Notes under the pieces: model-generated
Databases searched by the model: none
What the model saw: only the letters and a program-made list of their open reading frames with translations
What the model was told of the DNA's origin: nothing
Assembly (NCBI GenBank): GCA_023422975.1
Contig: JAFAGF010000224.1
Location: 1-31,797, forward strand
Reading direction: 5' to 3'
From: Pseudomonadota bacterium
Lineage (GTDB): Bacteria > Pseudomonadota > Gammaproteobacteria > Burkholderiales > Burkholderiaceae_C
DNA length: 31,797 bases
Position numbers and translations under genes: made by a program
Shown: positions 18,000 to 25,861 of the stretch, in pieces
Position numbering within the stretch: position 1 is the stretch's first letter
Layout: each line of letters opens with the position of its first letter

Positions 18000-18697
18000 T
18001 TATGCGCGCTCCCCTTTGATGGATACAGGGCCCAATGGGTACTTCACGTTGTGCTGATCCACCCACTCCATGTAGCTGGCACGTGCACCGGGGAAGCCGA
18101 TGTACTTCCAGGACTGCATGCCGTAGTTCCCGCCGTGCATGGGGTCTGCAAAGTAGCCTTCCTTGGTATTGGCCAGCAACGTTGCAAAGAAGAAGCTCAG
18201 TTCAGGCTCCAGCTTGATTTCGCCCTTTTGCAGTGCGGTGAGCGCTTCGTCTTGCTGCTCAGAGGTCAAGCCCACAAAGTCTTTGCTCCAGCGTTCCTTG
18301 CAGGCTGCATTGAATGCAGGAATCGCCTTGCGATACATCTGCGCAGGATTGAGCGGCGACTGCCAGCCACGATCTGGGTAGCGGTCGGGTCGTGAGGCCC
18401 CTGCATGTACCAGATGTCGGCGTTGCCGTAGTAGCCCTTCAACTGGCGATCAATAAACACAGGCACGTGCGCTTCCAAAGCGCCCGGGCCCTCGCCTTCA
18501 GAGGGGATCAAACGTGCGGTTGCCGCCAACACGAAAGCCCATTCCTCGGAGGTGAAGTACTCTGGTTGGTACTTATCCAGCTTCACAGCCGCTTCTTTGG
18601 AGTTGGCATGAAAAGTCATTGCCACGCCCGTCAGCGCCACGCCTGCACCAGACGCCATCAAGAAACTTCTTCGACTTGGTGGGGAAAAGTTAGACAT
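18000..18697 (-). pseudogene. Gluconate 2-dehydrogenase small subunit (subunit 3), frameshifted
   Basis: This subunit normally chaperones the FAD subunit through the Tat system. The N-terminal part (from ATG 18697, with AGGA 8 bases upstream) has a twin-arginine signal ([12 protein letters not shown], Arg9-Arg10) and runs to [12 protein letters not shown]. The expected sequence then continues in another frame as [21 protein letters not shown] and on to the stop at 18000. The break lies at or beside GGG (18376-18378, plus strand). One extra base there would restore ...TATPDRGW... and a full-length protein of about 231 residues. The first frame otherwise drifts on to a stop at 18266. It is either a true mutation that disables the complex or a single-base sequence error in a homopolymer. 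Everything else is intact. Confidence 0.85.
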
Positions 18698-19158
18698 TTT
18701 TATATTCCTACATCGGGTAAACATCGATCCGCATGCCCATGTGGGTTTGATGTCTTCACAAAGTCCCCCTCTTTCCGCCGGCTATTGCGCCAAAACATCC
18801 AGAAATGCACCTTGAAAGAACGGGCATGCATCAACACAAAGTTCGAGCTTCTTTGAGCTATCTCACATTGAGTTAATCATTCGATGCTATGGATGTAAGC
18901 AAATACACGTCCTCTAGGCAGTACGCGACACCGCGTCAGGCATGGTCTTTTGTTCGAGTAAGAGCACAGGGTTTACCATTAGATATAAGACCTAAGAATT
19001 CCCTATTTCACTTGCTCTTAAAAAAGTAGCTAAGCGATTGAAAAAACAGAAAAAAACTGCACCAGCGCTTTTCCTGCGGGACACGTGCAAATGCAGAAAA
19101 ACATAAAAAAAGCCACTCCAAACGATCGTTCGGAGTGGCTTTAAAGATTGAACCTTTC
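18698..19158. other. Intergenic region upstream of the dehydrogenase operon
   Basis: 461 bp without a convincing gene. It should hold the promoter of the minus-strand dehydrogenase operon. I see AT-rich stretches, an 8-bp inverted repeat TAAGAGCA/TGCTCTTA (18959-18966 with 19013-19020) followed by a run of A, and a small ACGCG-ACAC-CGCGT hairpin (18923-18936). The last ~50 bp hold the nagZ terminator. No confident -35/-10 pair or known operator could be assigned by eye. Confidence 0.5.
19105..19142 (-). terminator. nagZ terminator
   Basis: AAAGCCACTCC (19109-19119) pairs with GGAGTGGCTTT (19132-19142) over 11 bp. The loop contains the palindrome AACGATCGTT. In the minus-strand reading it is followed by seven T. 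It lies 17 bp after the nagZ stop and probably ends the recO-pdxJ-acpS-nagZ unit. Confidence 0.93.
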
Positions 19159-20253
19159 TTAAGGCAGCATGTCTAAGGCCTGCAAATAAGCAGGCTGGCG
19201 CATCAAATCATCCCAAGGCTGGGGCACAGTTTCCGGCAACAAAGCCACGCGGCGCGATTCAGAATCGATATCTGGCTGCCAGCGCCCAGTGCGCAACGCA
19301 TCGTCCATACCGTCCAGCAATTCATCCACATGCGCACCCAAGCCGAGGCTTTGGTTGCACAGCAGCACCATGTCACAGCCCGCATCCAAAGCACGCAGCG
19401 CAGCTTCGGTATAGCTAATCACCTGCCCATCAATGCGGCGTGCGGCCTCCATGCTCAAGTCATCGCTGAAGATGGCGCCGTCGTAACGCAGCGCACCACG
19501 CAAAATCTCTTGCAGCCACACCTTGGAAAAACCTGCGGGTAAAGCATCTACCTTGGGATAAATCACATGCGCCGGCATTACTGCGGTCAGCACGCTGGAC
19601 AACCAAGGGTAAGGCGCAGCGTCTTCACCCAGAATCTTTTTGAGCTTGCGCTTGTCGACAGGGATATCCGTGTGGGAGTCGACCTTGACGTGGCCGTGCC
19701 CCGGAAAGTGTTTGCCGCAATTGCCCATGCCTGCCTGCAGCAGGCCATGCATCAGGCTTTTCGCCAGCGCCACCACCACGCGCGGGTCACGGTGAAAACT
19801 GCGGTCACCAATGACCGAGCTTTCACCATAGTCCAGATCCAGCACAGGCGTAAAGCTGAAGTCCACACCACAGGCGCGCAACTCACTGCCCAGTACATAG
19901 CCCGCAGCCGTGGCGGCATTCATGGCATGCATGGCACCGCTGCCCTTGCGGTGTTTTTTGCCCTTGCCATCGTCCATCCACATCTGGCCCAAGGCGCGCA
20001 TGGGTGGGAGGTGGGTGAAGCCATCGGTTTTGAAGCGCTGCACGCGGCCACCTTCATGGTCCACACAGATCAGCAAGTCTTCCTTGACGGCCTTGATGTC
20101 CGCGCACAACTGCACCAGCTGCTCGCGGCTTTCCCAATTGCGGGCAAACAAAATAATGCCGCCCACCAGCGGGTGGGACAATCGTGCGCGATCCACATCG
20201 GTCAGTGCTTTGTCGGCAATATCGATGATCAAAGGGGCATGCAGTGCAGTCAT
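19159..20253 (-). CDS. nagZ: Beta-N-acetylhexosaminidase (peptidoglycan recycling)
   Basis: A cytosolic glycoside hydrolase family 3 enzyme that removes GlcNAc from 1,6-anhydro-muropeptides during cell-wall recycling; its products influence AmpC induction in many Gram-negatives. It has 364 residues against about 340 in E. coli. Visible hallmarks are DHEGGRVQRF, the loop KHFPGHGHVKVDSHTDIP with the catalytic His-Asp dyad, and IFSDDLSMEAA with the nucleophile Asp. Residues ~95-106 (DGKGKKHRKGSG) form a short basic, glycine-rich insertion that I do not associate with the family core. The start is at ATG 20253 with a weak ribosome binding site; the end is at a strong terminator. Confidence 0.96.
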   Translation of the reverse strand: MTALHAPLIIDIADKALTDVDRARLSHPLVGGIILFARNWESREQLVQLCADIKAVKEDLLICVDHEGGRVQRFKTDGFTHLPPMRALGQMWMDDGKGKKHRKGSGAMHAMNAATAAGYVLGSELRACGVDFSFTPVLDLDYGESSVIGDRSFHRDPRVVVALAKSLMHGLLQAGMGNCGKHFPGHGHVKVDSHTDIPVDKRKLKKILGEDAAPYPWLSSVLTAVMPAHVIYPKVDALPAGFSKVWLQEILRGALRYDGAIFSDDLSMEAARRIDGQVISYTEAALRALDAGCDMVLLCNQSLGLGAHVDELLDGMDDALRTGRWQPDIDSESRRVALLPETVPQPWDDLMRQPAYLQALDMLP

Positions 20254-20362
20254 AACAATCAGGCTTTGGACACACTGCGCGCTGCAATGTGCGGGAGATG
20301 AAAGCTTGGAGTATGACGGCGCTTTCAGCGCTGTCTATGACAGCACCACCTGACAGTACCAA

Positions 20363-20431
20363 TTAAACGTTCAGCGACGTCAAAAACACCCACAGCACCC
20401 CAAGCCCGGCGGGCAGCAGCAAGATCTGCAT
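20363..20431 (-). CDS. Candidate 22-residue hydrophobic small protein coupled to acpS
   Basis: An ATG at 20431 begins three bases after the acpS stop and runs 22 codons to TAA at 20363. The peptide is almost entirely hydrophobic (MQILLLPAGLGVLWVFL then TSLNV), enough for one membrane-spanning helix. A GAAAGGA element inside the acpS 3' end lies about 10 bases upstream and could act as its ribosome binding site. Position, spacing and composition suggest a real small membrane protein, but so short an ORF can occur by chance. I know of no named family. The alternative is plain untranslated spacer before nagZ. Confidence 0.4.
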   Translation of the reverse strand: MQILLLPAGLGVLWVFLTSLNV

Positions 20432-20434
20432 GGC

Positions 20435-20833
20435 TCAAGCGTCCTTTCGCTCCACCACGCAAAAGCTGGCGGCGTATTCGCTTTCATCGGTCATGGTGAT
20501 GTGCGCGCTCAAGCCCTTGGCCTCAAACCACTCCTTCATCGCACCGTGCAGCACGATAGTGGGCTGGCCACTGGGCAGGTTGGCAATCTCGCAGTTGCGC
20601 CACGTCATAGGCATCACCATGCCCAGCCCCACGGCTTTGCTGAAAGCTTCTTTGGCAGAAAAGCGTGTGGCCAAGTATTTGATGCCGCGCTCCGGCCAGC
20701 GGGCGCTGCGCGCACGCCAGACCTGCAGTTCCTGCGCTGTCAGCACTTTTTCGGCAAAGCGATCGCCGTGGCGCTCCACGCTGGCGCGGATGCGGCGGAT
20801 ATCGCAAATATCAGTTCCAATGCCGTAAATCAT
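20435..20833 (-). CDS. acpS: Holo-[acyl-carrier-protein] synthase
   Basis: Transfers 4'-phosphopantetheine from CoA to apo-ACP, activating it for fatty acid synthesis. It has 132 residues, normal length. The two metal-binding signatures are at the expected places: [10 protein letters not shown] with Asp8, and [11 protein letters not shown] with the conserved Glu near residue 62. It is followed by [13 protein letters not shown]. It lies downstream of pdxJ, separated by a 74-bp gap that contains palindromic repeat copy 3, and probably remains in the recO-pdxJ-acpS-nagZ transcript. Confidence 0.97.
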   Translation of the reverse strand: MIYGIGTDICDIRRIRASVERHGDRFAEKVLTAQELQVWRARSARWPERGIKYLATRFSAKEAFSKAVGLGMVMPMTWRNCEIANLPSGQPTIVLHGAMKEWFEAKGLSAHITMTDESEYAASFCVVERKDA

Positions 20834-20844
20834 GATGCACAGTC

Positions 20845-20898
20845 AAAACTGCCTCTAGCGCTTATGCAGCAAGCGCCAGTAGCTCACATATTCAATCA
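20845..20898 (-). repeat. Palindromic intergenic repeat, copy 3 (between pdxJ and acpS)
   Basis: On the minus strand it reads AGCTACTGGCGCTTGC, a short loop, ATAAGCGCTAGAGGC, with T/A-rich flanks. It fills nearly the whole pdxJ-acpS gap and matches copies 1 and 2 in core, spacing and flanks. Confidence 0.85.
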
Positions 20899-20907
20899 AA
20901 AACCTGC

Positions 20908-21693
20908 TCAGGCAGCACGCTGCGCCATGCCTTGGTCAATGCACGCTTGGTAGGCCTTGACCGTAGCGGCATAACCCAGCTCCAGCGCGTCAGCAATCAA
21001 CGCGTGACCAATAGAGACTTCGGCCACACCGGGCACCTGCGCCACAAATGCGGCCAGGTTGTCGCGGTTCAGGTCGTGGCCGGCATTCACTTCCAAGCCA
21101 GCCTCCAGTGCGGCCTGGGCAGCCTGGGCGTACGCAGCCAGTTGCGCAGCCTGTGCGCCCGTGCCCCATGCGGCGGCAAACGGTTCGGTGTACAGCTCCA
21201 CGCGGTCTGCACCAGCAGCCTTGGCGGCGGCCATTTGTTCGGGCACGGGGTCCATGAACAGACTCACGCGCACGCCCAAGGCTTTGCACTCGGCAATCAG
21301 CGGCAGCAGGCGCTGGGCATCTTGCGGAAAGCTCCAGCCGTGGTCGCTGGTGAACTGGTCTTCGCTGTCAGGCACAAATGTGGCCTGGTGCGGCTTCACG
21401 TTGCGAATGAAGGCCATCAGGTTTTGCGTCGGATTGCCTTCAATGTTGAACTCTGCCTGCGGCCAGGCCTGCATCAACTCGGCCAGTTCATACACATCGG
21501 TGCCGCGAATGTGCCGTTCATCAGGGCGCGGATGGATGGTGATGCCCTGCGCCCCGGCTTCCAGGCACAGCCGTGCCGCACGCGTGACGGACGGAATACC
21601 CAAGTGGCGCGTGTTGCGCAGCAAGGCCACCTTGTTGACGTTCACGGACAAGGCCGTGCGGCGGAATAAGTGCGAAGGGTGAGAAGCAGTCAT
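20908..21693 (-). CDS. pdxJ: Pyridoxine 5'-phosphate synthase
   Basis: A TIM-barrel enzyme that condenses 1-deoxyxylulose-5-phosphate with 3-amino-2-oxopropyl phosphate to make pyridoxine 5'-phosphate. It has 261 residues. The expected active-site histidines and glutamate are present: [18 protein letters not shown] and AGHDL. The N-terminal family motif, usually VNIDHVATLR, reads [10 protein letters not shown] here, replacing the Asp-His pair with Asn-Lys. The rest of the fold looks intact, so this is probably a subgroup feature rather than damage. The ATG at 21693 overlaps the recO stop, fixing the start and indicating translational coupling. Confidence 0.96.
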   Translation of the reverse strand: MTASHPSHLFRRTALSVNVNKVALLRNTRHLGIPSVTRAARLCLEAGAQGITIHPRPDERHIRGTDVYELAELMQAWPQAEFNIEGNPTQNLMAFIRNVKPHQATFVPDSEDQFTSDHGWSFPQDAQRLLPLIAECKALGVRVSLFMDPVPEQMAAAKAAGADRVELYTEPFAAAWGTGAQAAQLAAYAQAAQAALEAGLEVNAGHDLNRDNLAAFVAQVPGVAEVSIGHALIADALELGYAATVKAYQACIDQGMAQRAA

Positions 21694-22451
21694 AGCGTTT
21701 GCAAATCCATCATCAATTGCCGCGTGCGCAGCAAGCTGCCGCAATGGTATTGCAGCAAATGCCGCAATTGCGGCTTGAGCGGCGGAGCCACCGTAGCGCA
21801 GGCCCGTACCAAGGCCGGATACGCGGCCTCTCCTTGGTCCAATGCCCATTGCAACTGCACCCAGTGTTGACCAGTGAGCGCTGCGCGGTCACCCTCCAGC
21901 GCGGGACGCAAGCCCATCTCTGCCACCAGTACATAAGGCTTTTCTGGCACTAGCGCTTGCAGGGTAAGCGTTTCTAGCTCTAAAGAGGGGAGCAAACCCA
22001 GCTCACGCAGCAAAATCAGCTCAAAGGCACGCAGCACCGGCTCAATCACCTCGGCCTGCTGCGTAGCCAGCAGTTTCACCACTGCGCCATAGACATCGAA
22101 CAAATAGGCATACGGGTCATCGCGCGCCAGCAAGCGCATGAGCAGCTCGTTGAGGTAGATGCCCGTGAGCAGGTTGTTACCCATAGGCATGATGTGCCCG
22201 CCCGCCCATTCCGCACCTTTGAGCACGTGGATGTCGGCATTGCCATCGCCCGACAGCGTGTAGCTGACTTTGAGCGGCTGCAGCGCCAGCAACACAGGGC
22301 GGAAATTGGAGGTATGCCTTTTCACGCCCTTGGCCAGCAACGCCACCCGCCCGCGGTGGCGCGTAAACACCTCCAGAATCAGGCTGGATTCACTCCAGTC
22401 GTAGCGGTGCAAGATGAAGGCGGGCTCTTCGCCCACACGTTTGGCGGCCAT
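21690..22451 (-). CDS. recO: DNA repair protein RecO
   Basis: A RecFOR-pathway mediator that binds single-stranded DNA and helps load RecA at gaps. It has 253 residues. The N-terminal OB-fold segment ([34 protein letters not shown]) is clear, and the helical C-terminal part follows. The zinc-finger cysteines of some RecO proteins are absent. Residues ~157-170 ([14 protein letters not shown]) are encoded by DNA that matches the palindromic intergenic repeat, suggesting an old in-frame insertion. The gene heads a unit with pdxJ (overlapping stop/start); the era terminator lies just upstream. The start at ATG 22451 has a weak ribosome binding site. Confidence 0.94.
   Translation of the reverse strand: MAAKRVGEEPAFILHRYDWSESSLILEVFTRHRGRVALLAKGVKRHTSNFRPVLLALQPLKVSYTLSGDGNADIHVLKGAEWAGGHIMPMGNNLLTGIYLNELLMRLLARDDPYAYLFDVYGAVVKLLATQQAEVIEPVLRAFELILLRELGLLPSLELETLTLQALVPEKPYVLVAEMGLRPALEGDRAALTGQHWVQLQWALDQGEAAYPALVRACATVAPPLKPQLRHLLQYHCGSLLRTRQLMMDLQTL
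21941..21988 (-). repeat. Repeat-derived segment inside recO
   Basis: On the minus strand this stretch reads TTTAGAGCTAGAAACGCTTA, a short gap, then GCAAGCGCTAGTGCC and AGAAAAG. This matches the intergenic repeat in both arms and both flanks, but it is in frame inside recO. The palindrome is partly eroded. Confidence 0.65.
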
Positions 22452-22460
22452 AGGTTTTAA

Positions 22461-22489
22461 AAAGACAAAAAGGCCTACAAGAGGCCTTT
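22461..22489 (-). terminator. Terminator between era and recO
   Basis: AAAGGCCT (22469-22476) pairs with AGGCCTTT (22482-22489) around a 5-nt loop. In the minus-strand reading TTTTTGTCTTTTT follows. It lies 135 bp after the era stop and just before recO. Confidence 0.85.
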
Positions 22490-22623
22490 GGGAAAAGCAC
22501 GGGGCTTGTAGTGTCGCATAGCGTTGAGCGTAGCGACCGAGACGCGGCGCATGGTCGCAGACAGTGGCAGCGCCACGGCAAGACCTTGCAACAAAGTATC
22601 GGCAACGCTAGGCGGCACCGTCC

Positions 22624-23766
22624 TTATTCGTAGCCGAAGGATTTGACGCGGGCTTCATCATCCGCCCAGCCGGACTTGACCTTCACCCACACTTCCAAGA
22701 ACACCTTGGCATCAAACAGTTTTTCCATCTCTTGGCGCGCTTCCATGGAGATGCGCTTGAGGCGCTCACCGCCTTGGCCAATCACCATGGCCTTGTGGCC
22801 ATCACGTTCCACCACAATCGTGGCGGCCACGCGCATAAAGCGCTTGTGCTGCTTGCTGGGCTCTTCGACAAACTTGTCGATCACCACGGTCGAGGTGTAA
22901 GGCAGCTCATCGCCGGTAAAGCGGAACAGCTTCTCGCGCACGATTTCGGCGGCCATGAAGTTTTCGCTGCGGTCGGTCAGCTCGTCTTCGGCGTAGAACC
23001 AGGGCTGCTCGGGCAGGTACTTGGCGCAGATGCCAAACAGGCGCTGGATGTCGTCGCGCTTTTTGGCCGACATGGGCACAAACTCGGCAAACGGATGGCG
23101 CTCTTGCATGCTCTTGAGCCAGGGCGCAATTTCATGGCGGCGACCCACTTCATCCAACTTATTGGCAATCAGCAGCGTAGGAATGCCCGGCTTGAACAGG
23201 CTGAGCACCTTCGCGTCGGCCAGTGTGAAGCTGCCTGCTTCCACCACAAACAAGATCAAGTCCACATCGGTGATGGCGCCCATCACGGTCTTGTTCAGCG
23301 ACTTATTCAGCGCGGTGGAGTGCTTGGTCTGAAAGCCGGGCGTATCCACAAAGATGAACTGCGTCTCTTCCTTGGTGCGAATGCCCGTGATGCGGTGGCG
23401 CGTGGTTTGCGACTTGCGCGAGGTGATGGAGACTTTCTGCCCGACCAGCGCATTCATCAGCGTGGACTTGCCCACATTGGGCTTGCCCACAATGGCGATC
23501 AGGCCGCAGCGCTGCTCTTCGGGCGCGTACACACGCACGGGCACCGCAGCTTCGGCGGCTTTTTCAGCCTCAATCTCTGCCGCACGGGCCACCAGCGAAG
23601 GGGTGGCACCGGGCTTGGCGGCTGCCAGCATGGCATCCAGCTCGGCCATGCTTTGGCCAGCGGGCGTCACCTCGGGAAACGAGGGGATAGATTTCGACTC
23701 TTTTTGGCCCTTGGCGCTTGCTGCGCCTGCGGTGCTAGCTACTTTTTTCTTCGCAGCATCGGTCAT
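22624..23766 (-). CDS. era: GTPase Era with long N-terminal extension
   Basis: An essential GTPase that binds the 3' end of 16S rRNA and helps 30S subunit maturation. It has 380 residues against about 300 in E. coli. Residues 1-86 are an Ala/Lys/Glu-rich, probably disordered extension. The G domain begins near 87 with G1 GKPNVGKS (94-101), followed by DTPGF (G3) and NKLD (G4). The C-terminal KH domain has [12 protein letters not shown]. The ATG at 23766 overlaps the rnc stop by four bases, so the extension is in frame from the coupled start. An internal start near residue 40 (MAELDAML) is possible but less well supported. Confidence 0.96.
   Translation of the reverse strand: MTDAAKKKVASTAGAASAKGQKESKSIPSFPEVTPAGQSMAELDAMLAAAKPGATPSLVARAAEIEAEKAAEAAVPVRVYAPEEQRCGLIAIVGKPNVGKSTLMNALVGQKVSITSRKSQTTRHRITGIRTKEETQFIFVDTPGFQTKHSTALNKSLNKTVMGAITDVDLILFVVEAGSFTLADAKVLSLFKPGIPTLLIANKLDEVGRRHEIAPWLKSMQERHPFAEFVPMSAKKRDDIQRLFGICAKYLPEQPWFYAEDELTDRSENFMAAEIVREKLFRFTGDELPYTSTVVIDKFVEEPSKQHKRFMRVAATIVVERDGHKAMVIGQGGERLKRISMEARQEMEKLFDAKVFLEVWVKVKSGWADDEARVKSFGYE
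23706..23749 (-). repeat. Possible repeat-derived segment in the era N-terminal extension
   Basis: On the minus strand it reads AAAAAAGTAGCTAGC, a degenerate middle, then GCAGCAAGCGCCAAGGGCC. The outer parts match the palindromic repeat consensus, the middle poorly. It encodes residues about 6-20 of Era. The match is suggestive only. Confidence 0.35.
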
Positions 23767-24446
23767 GGGTGTTTCGCTTTCAAAAGTTCCAGCATGGCGC
23801 TGGCAGCAGCTTGTTCGCCGGCACGGCGCGATATGCCCGTGCCCTTGGCGCCCAGCTTGAGTTCAGGAATCATGCAGGCCACTTCAAAGGTCTGCTTGTG
23901 GGCGGCGCCCGTAATGTTCACCACACTGTATTGCGGCAGCTGTTTGCGCCGGCCTTGCAGCCATTCTTGCAACGCAGTCTTGGGGTCTTTTTCCGCAGCG
24001 CGCATATGGGGGTTGATGTCGACCCCCTCAAACAGGTGGTGCACCAGCTTTTCGCCGGCGGCAAAGCCAGCGTCCAGATACACCGCGCCCAAAATGGCTT
24101 CCACCGCGTCGGCCAAGATGGAAGGACGGTTTTTACCGCCCGATTTGGCTTCCCCTTCGCCCAAGCGCAGCAACTCAGGCAACTGCAGCTTGACGGCGAT
24201 TTGGTGCAAGGTGCCTTCTTTGACCAGGTTGGAGCGCACGCGCGAGAGGTCTCCCTCCGGCAGATCGTGCAAACGTTGGTACAGCAGGCTGGAGATAGCC
24301 AGACTCAGCACCGAGTCGCCCAGAAACTCCAGGCGCTCGTTGTTGTCTGCCGAGAAGCTGCGGTGCGTCAGCGCACGCTGCAGCAAGGCAGGATTTTGAA
24401 ATGTGTACTGCAGCGTGTGCTGCAGATCTTGAAGGGTGATTGGCAC
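23763..24446 (-). CDS. rnc: Ribonuclease III
   Basis: A double-strand-specific endoribonuclease for rRNA and mRNA processing. It has 227 residues, normal length. The catalytic signature [17 protein letters not shown] provides Glu37, Glu40 and Asp44, and the second acidic cluster is in [18 protein letters not shown]-terminal double-stranded RNA-binding domain covers ~155-225. The start codon is GTG (24446), lying directly against the TAG of the DUF4845 gene with no spacer, so translation is probably coupled. Its stop overlaps era, giving a tight DUF4845-rnc-era unit. Confidence 0.97.
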   Translation of the reverse strand: MPITLQDLQHTLQYTFQNPALLQRALTHRSFSADNNERLEFLGDSVLSLAISSLLYQRLHDLPEGDLSRVRSNLVKEGTLHQIAVKLQLPELLRLGEGEAKSGGKNRPSILADAVEAILGAVYLDAGFAAGEKLVHHLFEGVDINPHMRAAEKDPKTALQEWLQGRRKQLPQYSVVNITGAAHKQTFEVACMIPELKLGAKGTGISRRAGEQAAASAMLELLKAKHP

Positions 24447-24803
24447 CTATTTGGTCTGATGTGTAAAACGATAAACAAGGTAGGCAGGGCCTACCAACGG
24501 TAAAGAGCGCTCATATTCAAAGGCCACCACCACACGGTCATTGACCTTGCTGACATCCAGATCCTGTCCAGAAATGGTTTTGATGTCATCAATTTGCGCG
24601 GCACGATCAAATGCTGCGCGCACTTCGGGCACGGTGTTGCCTTCATTGGCTGCTTTCTGCGCAGCTTTTTTGGCGGCCTGGTACTCCAAGACAATGGGAA
24701 GCGATTGTCCGCCAATCGCAAAAACCGCGACGGCCAGCACAGCAATCACGACAAATCCAATGAACGACACGCCTTTTTGGCGACGAGCAGATGCACAGCG
24801 CAT
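24447..24803 (-). CDS. DUF4845 family single-pass membrane protein
   Basis: A 118-residue protein with a basic N-terminus, one membrane helix (about residues 12-32, SFIGFVVIAVLAVAVFAIGG) and a small extracytoplasmic domain ending in a VYRFTHQTK tail. Proteins of this family (DUF4845) commonly sit between lepB and rnc in beta- and gammaproteobacteria. They have no established function; the pilin-like N-terminus has been noted. A strong ribosome binding site (GGAGAGGG) lies 8 bases before the ATG. It begins the DUF4845-rnc-era unit, downstream of the lepB terminator. Confidence 0.9.
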   Translation of the reverse strand: MRCASARRQKGVSFIGFVVIAVLAVAVFAIGGQSLPIVLEYQAAKKAAQKAANEGNTVPEVRAAFDRAAQIDDIKTISGQDLDVSKVNDRVVVAFEYERSLPLVGPAYLVYRFTHQTK

Positions 24804-24825
24804 GATGAGACCCTCTCCTCTAATG

Positions 24826-24847
24826 AAAAAGGCCGCACTAAGCGGCC
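24826..24847 (-). terminator. Terminator between lepB and the DUF4845 gene
   Basis: GGCCGC (24831-24836) pairs with GCGGCC (24842-24847) with a 5-nt loop. Five T follow in the minus-strand reading. The stem is short but GC-only. It separates lepA-lepB from DUF4845-rnc-era, perhaps partially. Confidence 0.8.
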
Positions 24848-24873
24848 ATTCGATGCAGGCTGAACGCCCTTAT

Positions 24874-25848
24874 TTAGTTGAAGCTACCGATACGTTTGAG
24901 GTTACCGAAATTCATCCAAACGAAAAAGGCCTTTCCGACAATGTTTGCTTCCGGCACAAAGCCCCAGTAACGGGAGTCCAGCGAGTTGTCGCGGTTGTCG
25001 CCCATGGCAAAGAAATGACCTTCGGGCACTTTGCAGGTGACGCCTTCCACCGTGTAGGTGCAGTTTTCGCGGTACGGAAACTCGGAAGCACCTTGCACAA
25101 ATGCGGGCATGCCCTTGGTGTTGAGCAGCTTGTGGGGCTTGTCACCCAGCTGCTCTTCAAACTGCGCAAAGTAGCGCATGGCATCGGTGTCAAAGAAGTC
25201 CGGCAGCTCTTTGGTCGGCACTTCCTGGCCATTGATGGTCAGGCGCTTGTTCAGGTACGCCACGGTATCGCCGGGCACGCCCACCACGCGCTTGATGTAG
25301 TCCAGCGTGGGCTGGGGCGGGTAGCGAAACACCATCACATCACCGCGCTCCACAGGATTGCCGTCCGTGACCTTGGTGTTGAGCACCGGCAAGCGCACGC
25401 CATAGTGAAACTTGTTCACCAAGATCAGGTCACCCACCATCAGCGTAGGAATCATGGAGCCCGACGGAATTTTGAACGGCTCAAACAGGAACGAGCGCAG
25501 CACAAACACCACGAACAGCACGGGAAACAAGCCTGCCGTCCAGTCCAACCACCAGGGCTGTTTGAGGATGCGGGTTTCGCCCTCCTGGGTGTCCACCATG
25601 TCGTGGCGCAGGCCTTGGCGCTCCAATTCCGCGCGACGCGCAGCCGCTTCGGTATTCAGGCGCTCTGCTTCCTTCTTGCGCTGCGGCCAGAAGTAAAAAC
25701 GCTCGGCCAGCCAATACAGGCCGGTGATGAAGGTGGCCAGGAACATCAACAAGGCGAAGTTGCCTTCGATAGCACCTGTATACCAAGCGCCGATGTAGCC
25801 CACAAAAGCGGCCAAGATAACCGCTGTGATCCATTGCATTGCTTGCAT
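24874..25848 (-). CDS. lepB: Signal peptidase I
   Basis: An inner-membrane serine protease that removes signal peptides from secreted proteins. It has 324 residues. Membrane helices are at about 4-23, 30-48 and 102-121, with a charged cytoplasmic loop between the second and third. Catalytic Ser131 lies in FKIPSGSMIPTL and the Lys186 general base in DYIKRVVGVPGD. Box E (GHFFAMGDNRDNSLDSRYWG) is near the C-terminus. The ATG at 25848 has GAGGGAG just upstream and lies 13 bp after the lepA stop, so lepA-lepB form an operon. Confidence 0.97.
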   Translation of the reverse strand: MQAMQWITAVILAAFVGYIGAWYTGAIEGNFALLMFLATFITGLYWLAERFYFWPQRKKEAERLNTEAAARRAELERQGLRHDMVDTQEGETRILKQPWWLDWTAGLFPVLFVVFVLRSFLFEPFKIPSGSMIPTLMVGDLILVNKFHYGVRLPVLNTKVTDGNPVERGDVMVFRYPPQPTLDYIKRVVGVPGDTVAYLNKRLTINGQEVPTKELPDFFDTDAMRYFAQFEEQLGDKPHKLLNTKGMPAFVQGASEFPYRENCTYTVEGVTCKVPEGHFFAMGDNRDNSLDSRYWGFVPEANIVGKAFFVWMNFGNLKRIGSFN

Positions 25849-25861
25849 GGTCTCCCTCGTT

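Noticed and set aside
14851..18057. A plus-strand open frame of 1,068 codons opposite the dehydrogenase operon
   Set aside because: It is exactly antisense to two genes with clear haem, FAD and GMC motifs. Its product is His/Arg/Gln-rich with no domain. Such long antisense frames arise from codon bias in GC-rich genes.
22490..22623. A possible small gene in the era-recO gap
   Set aside because: The open frame there (71 codons, minus strand) is Cys/Arg/Pro-rich, overlaps the terminator and runs into recO out of frame; it looks non-coding.
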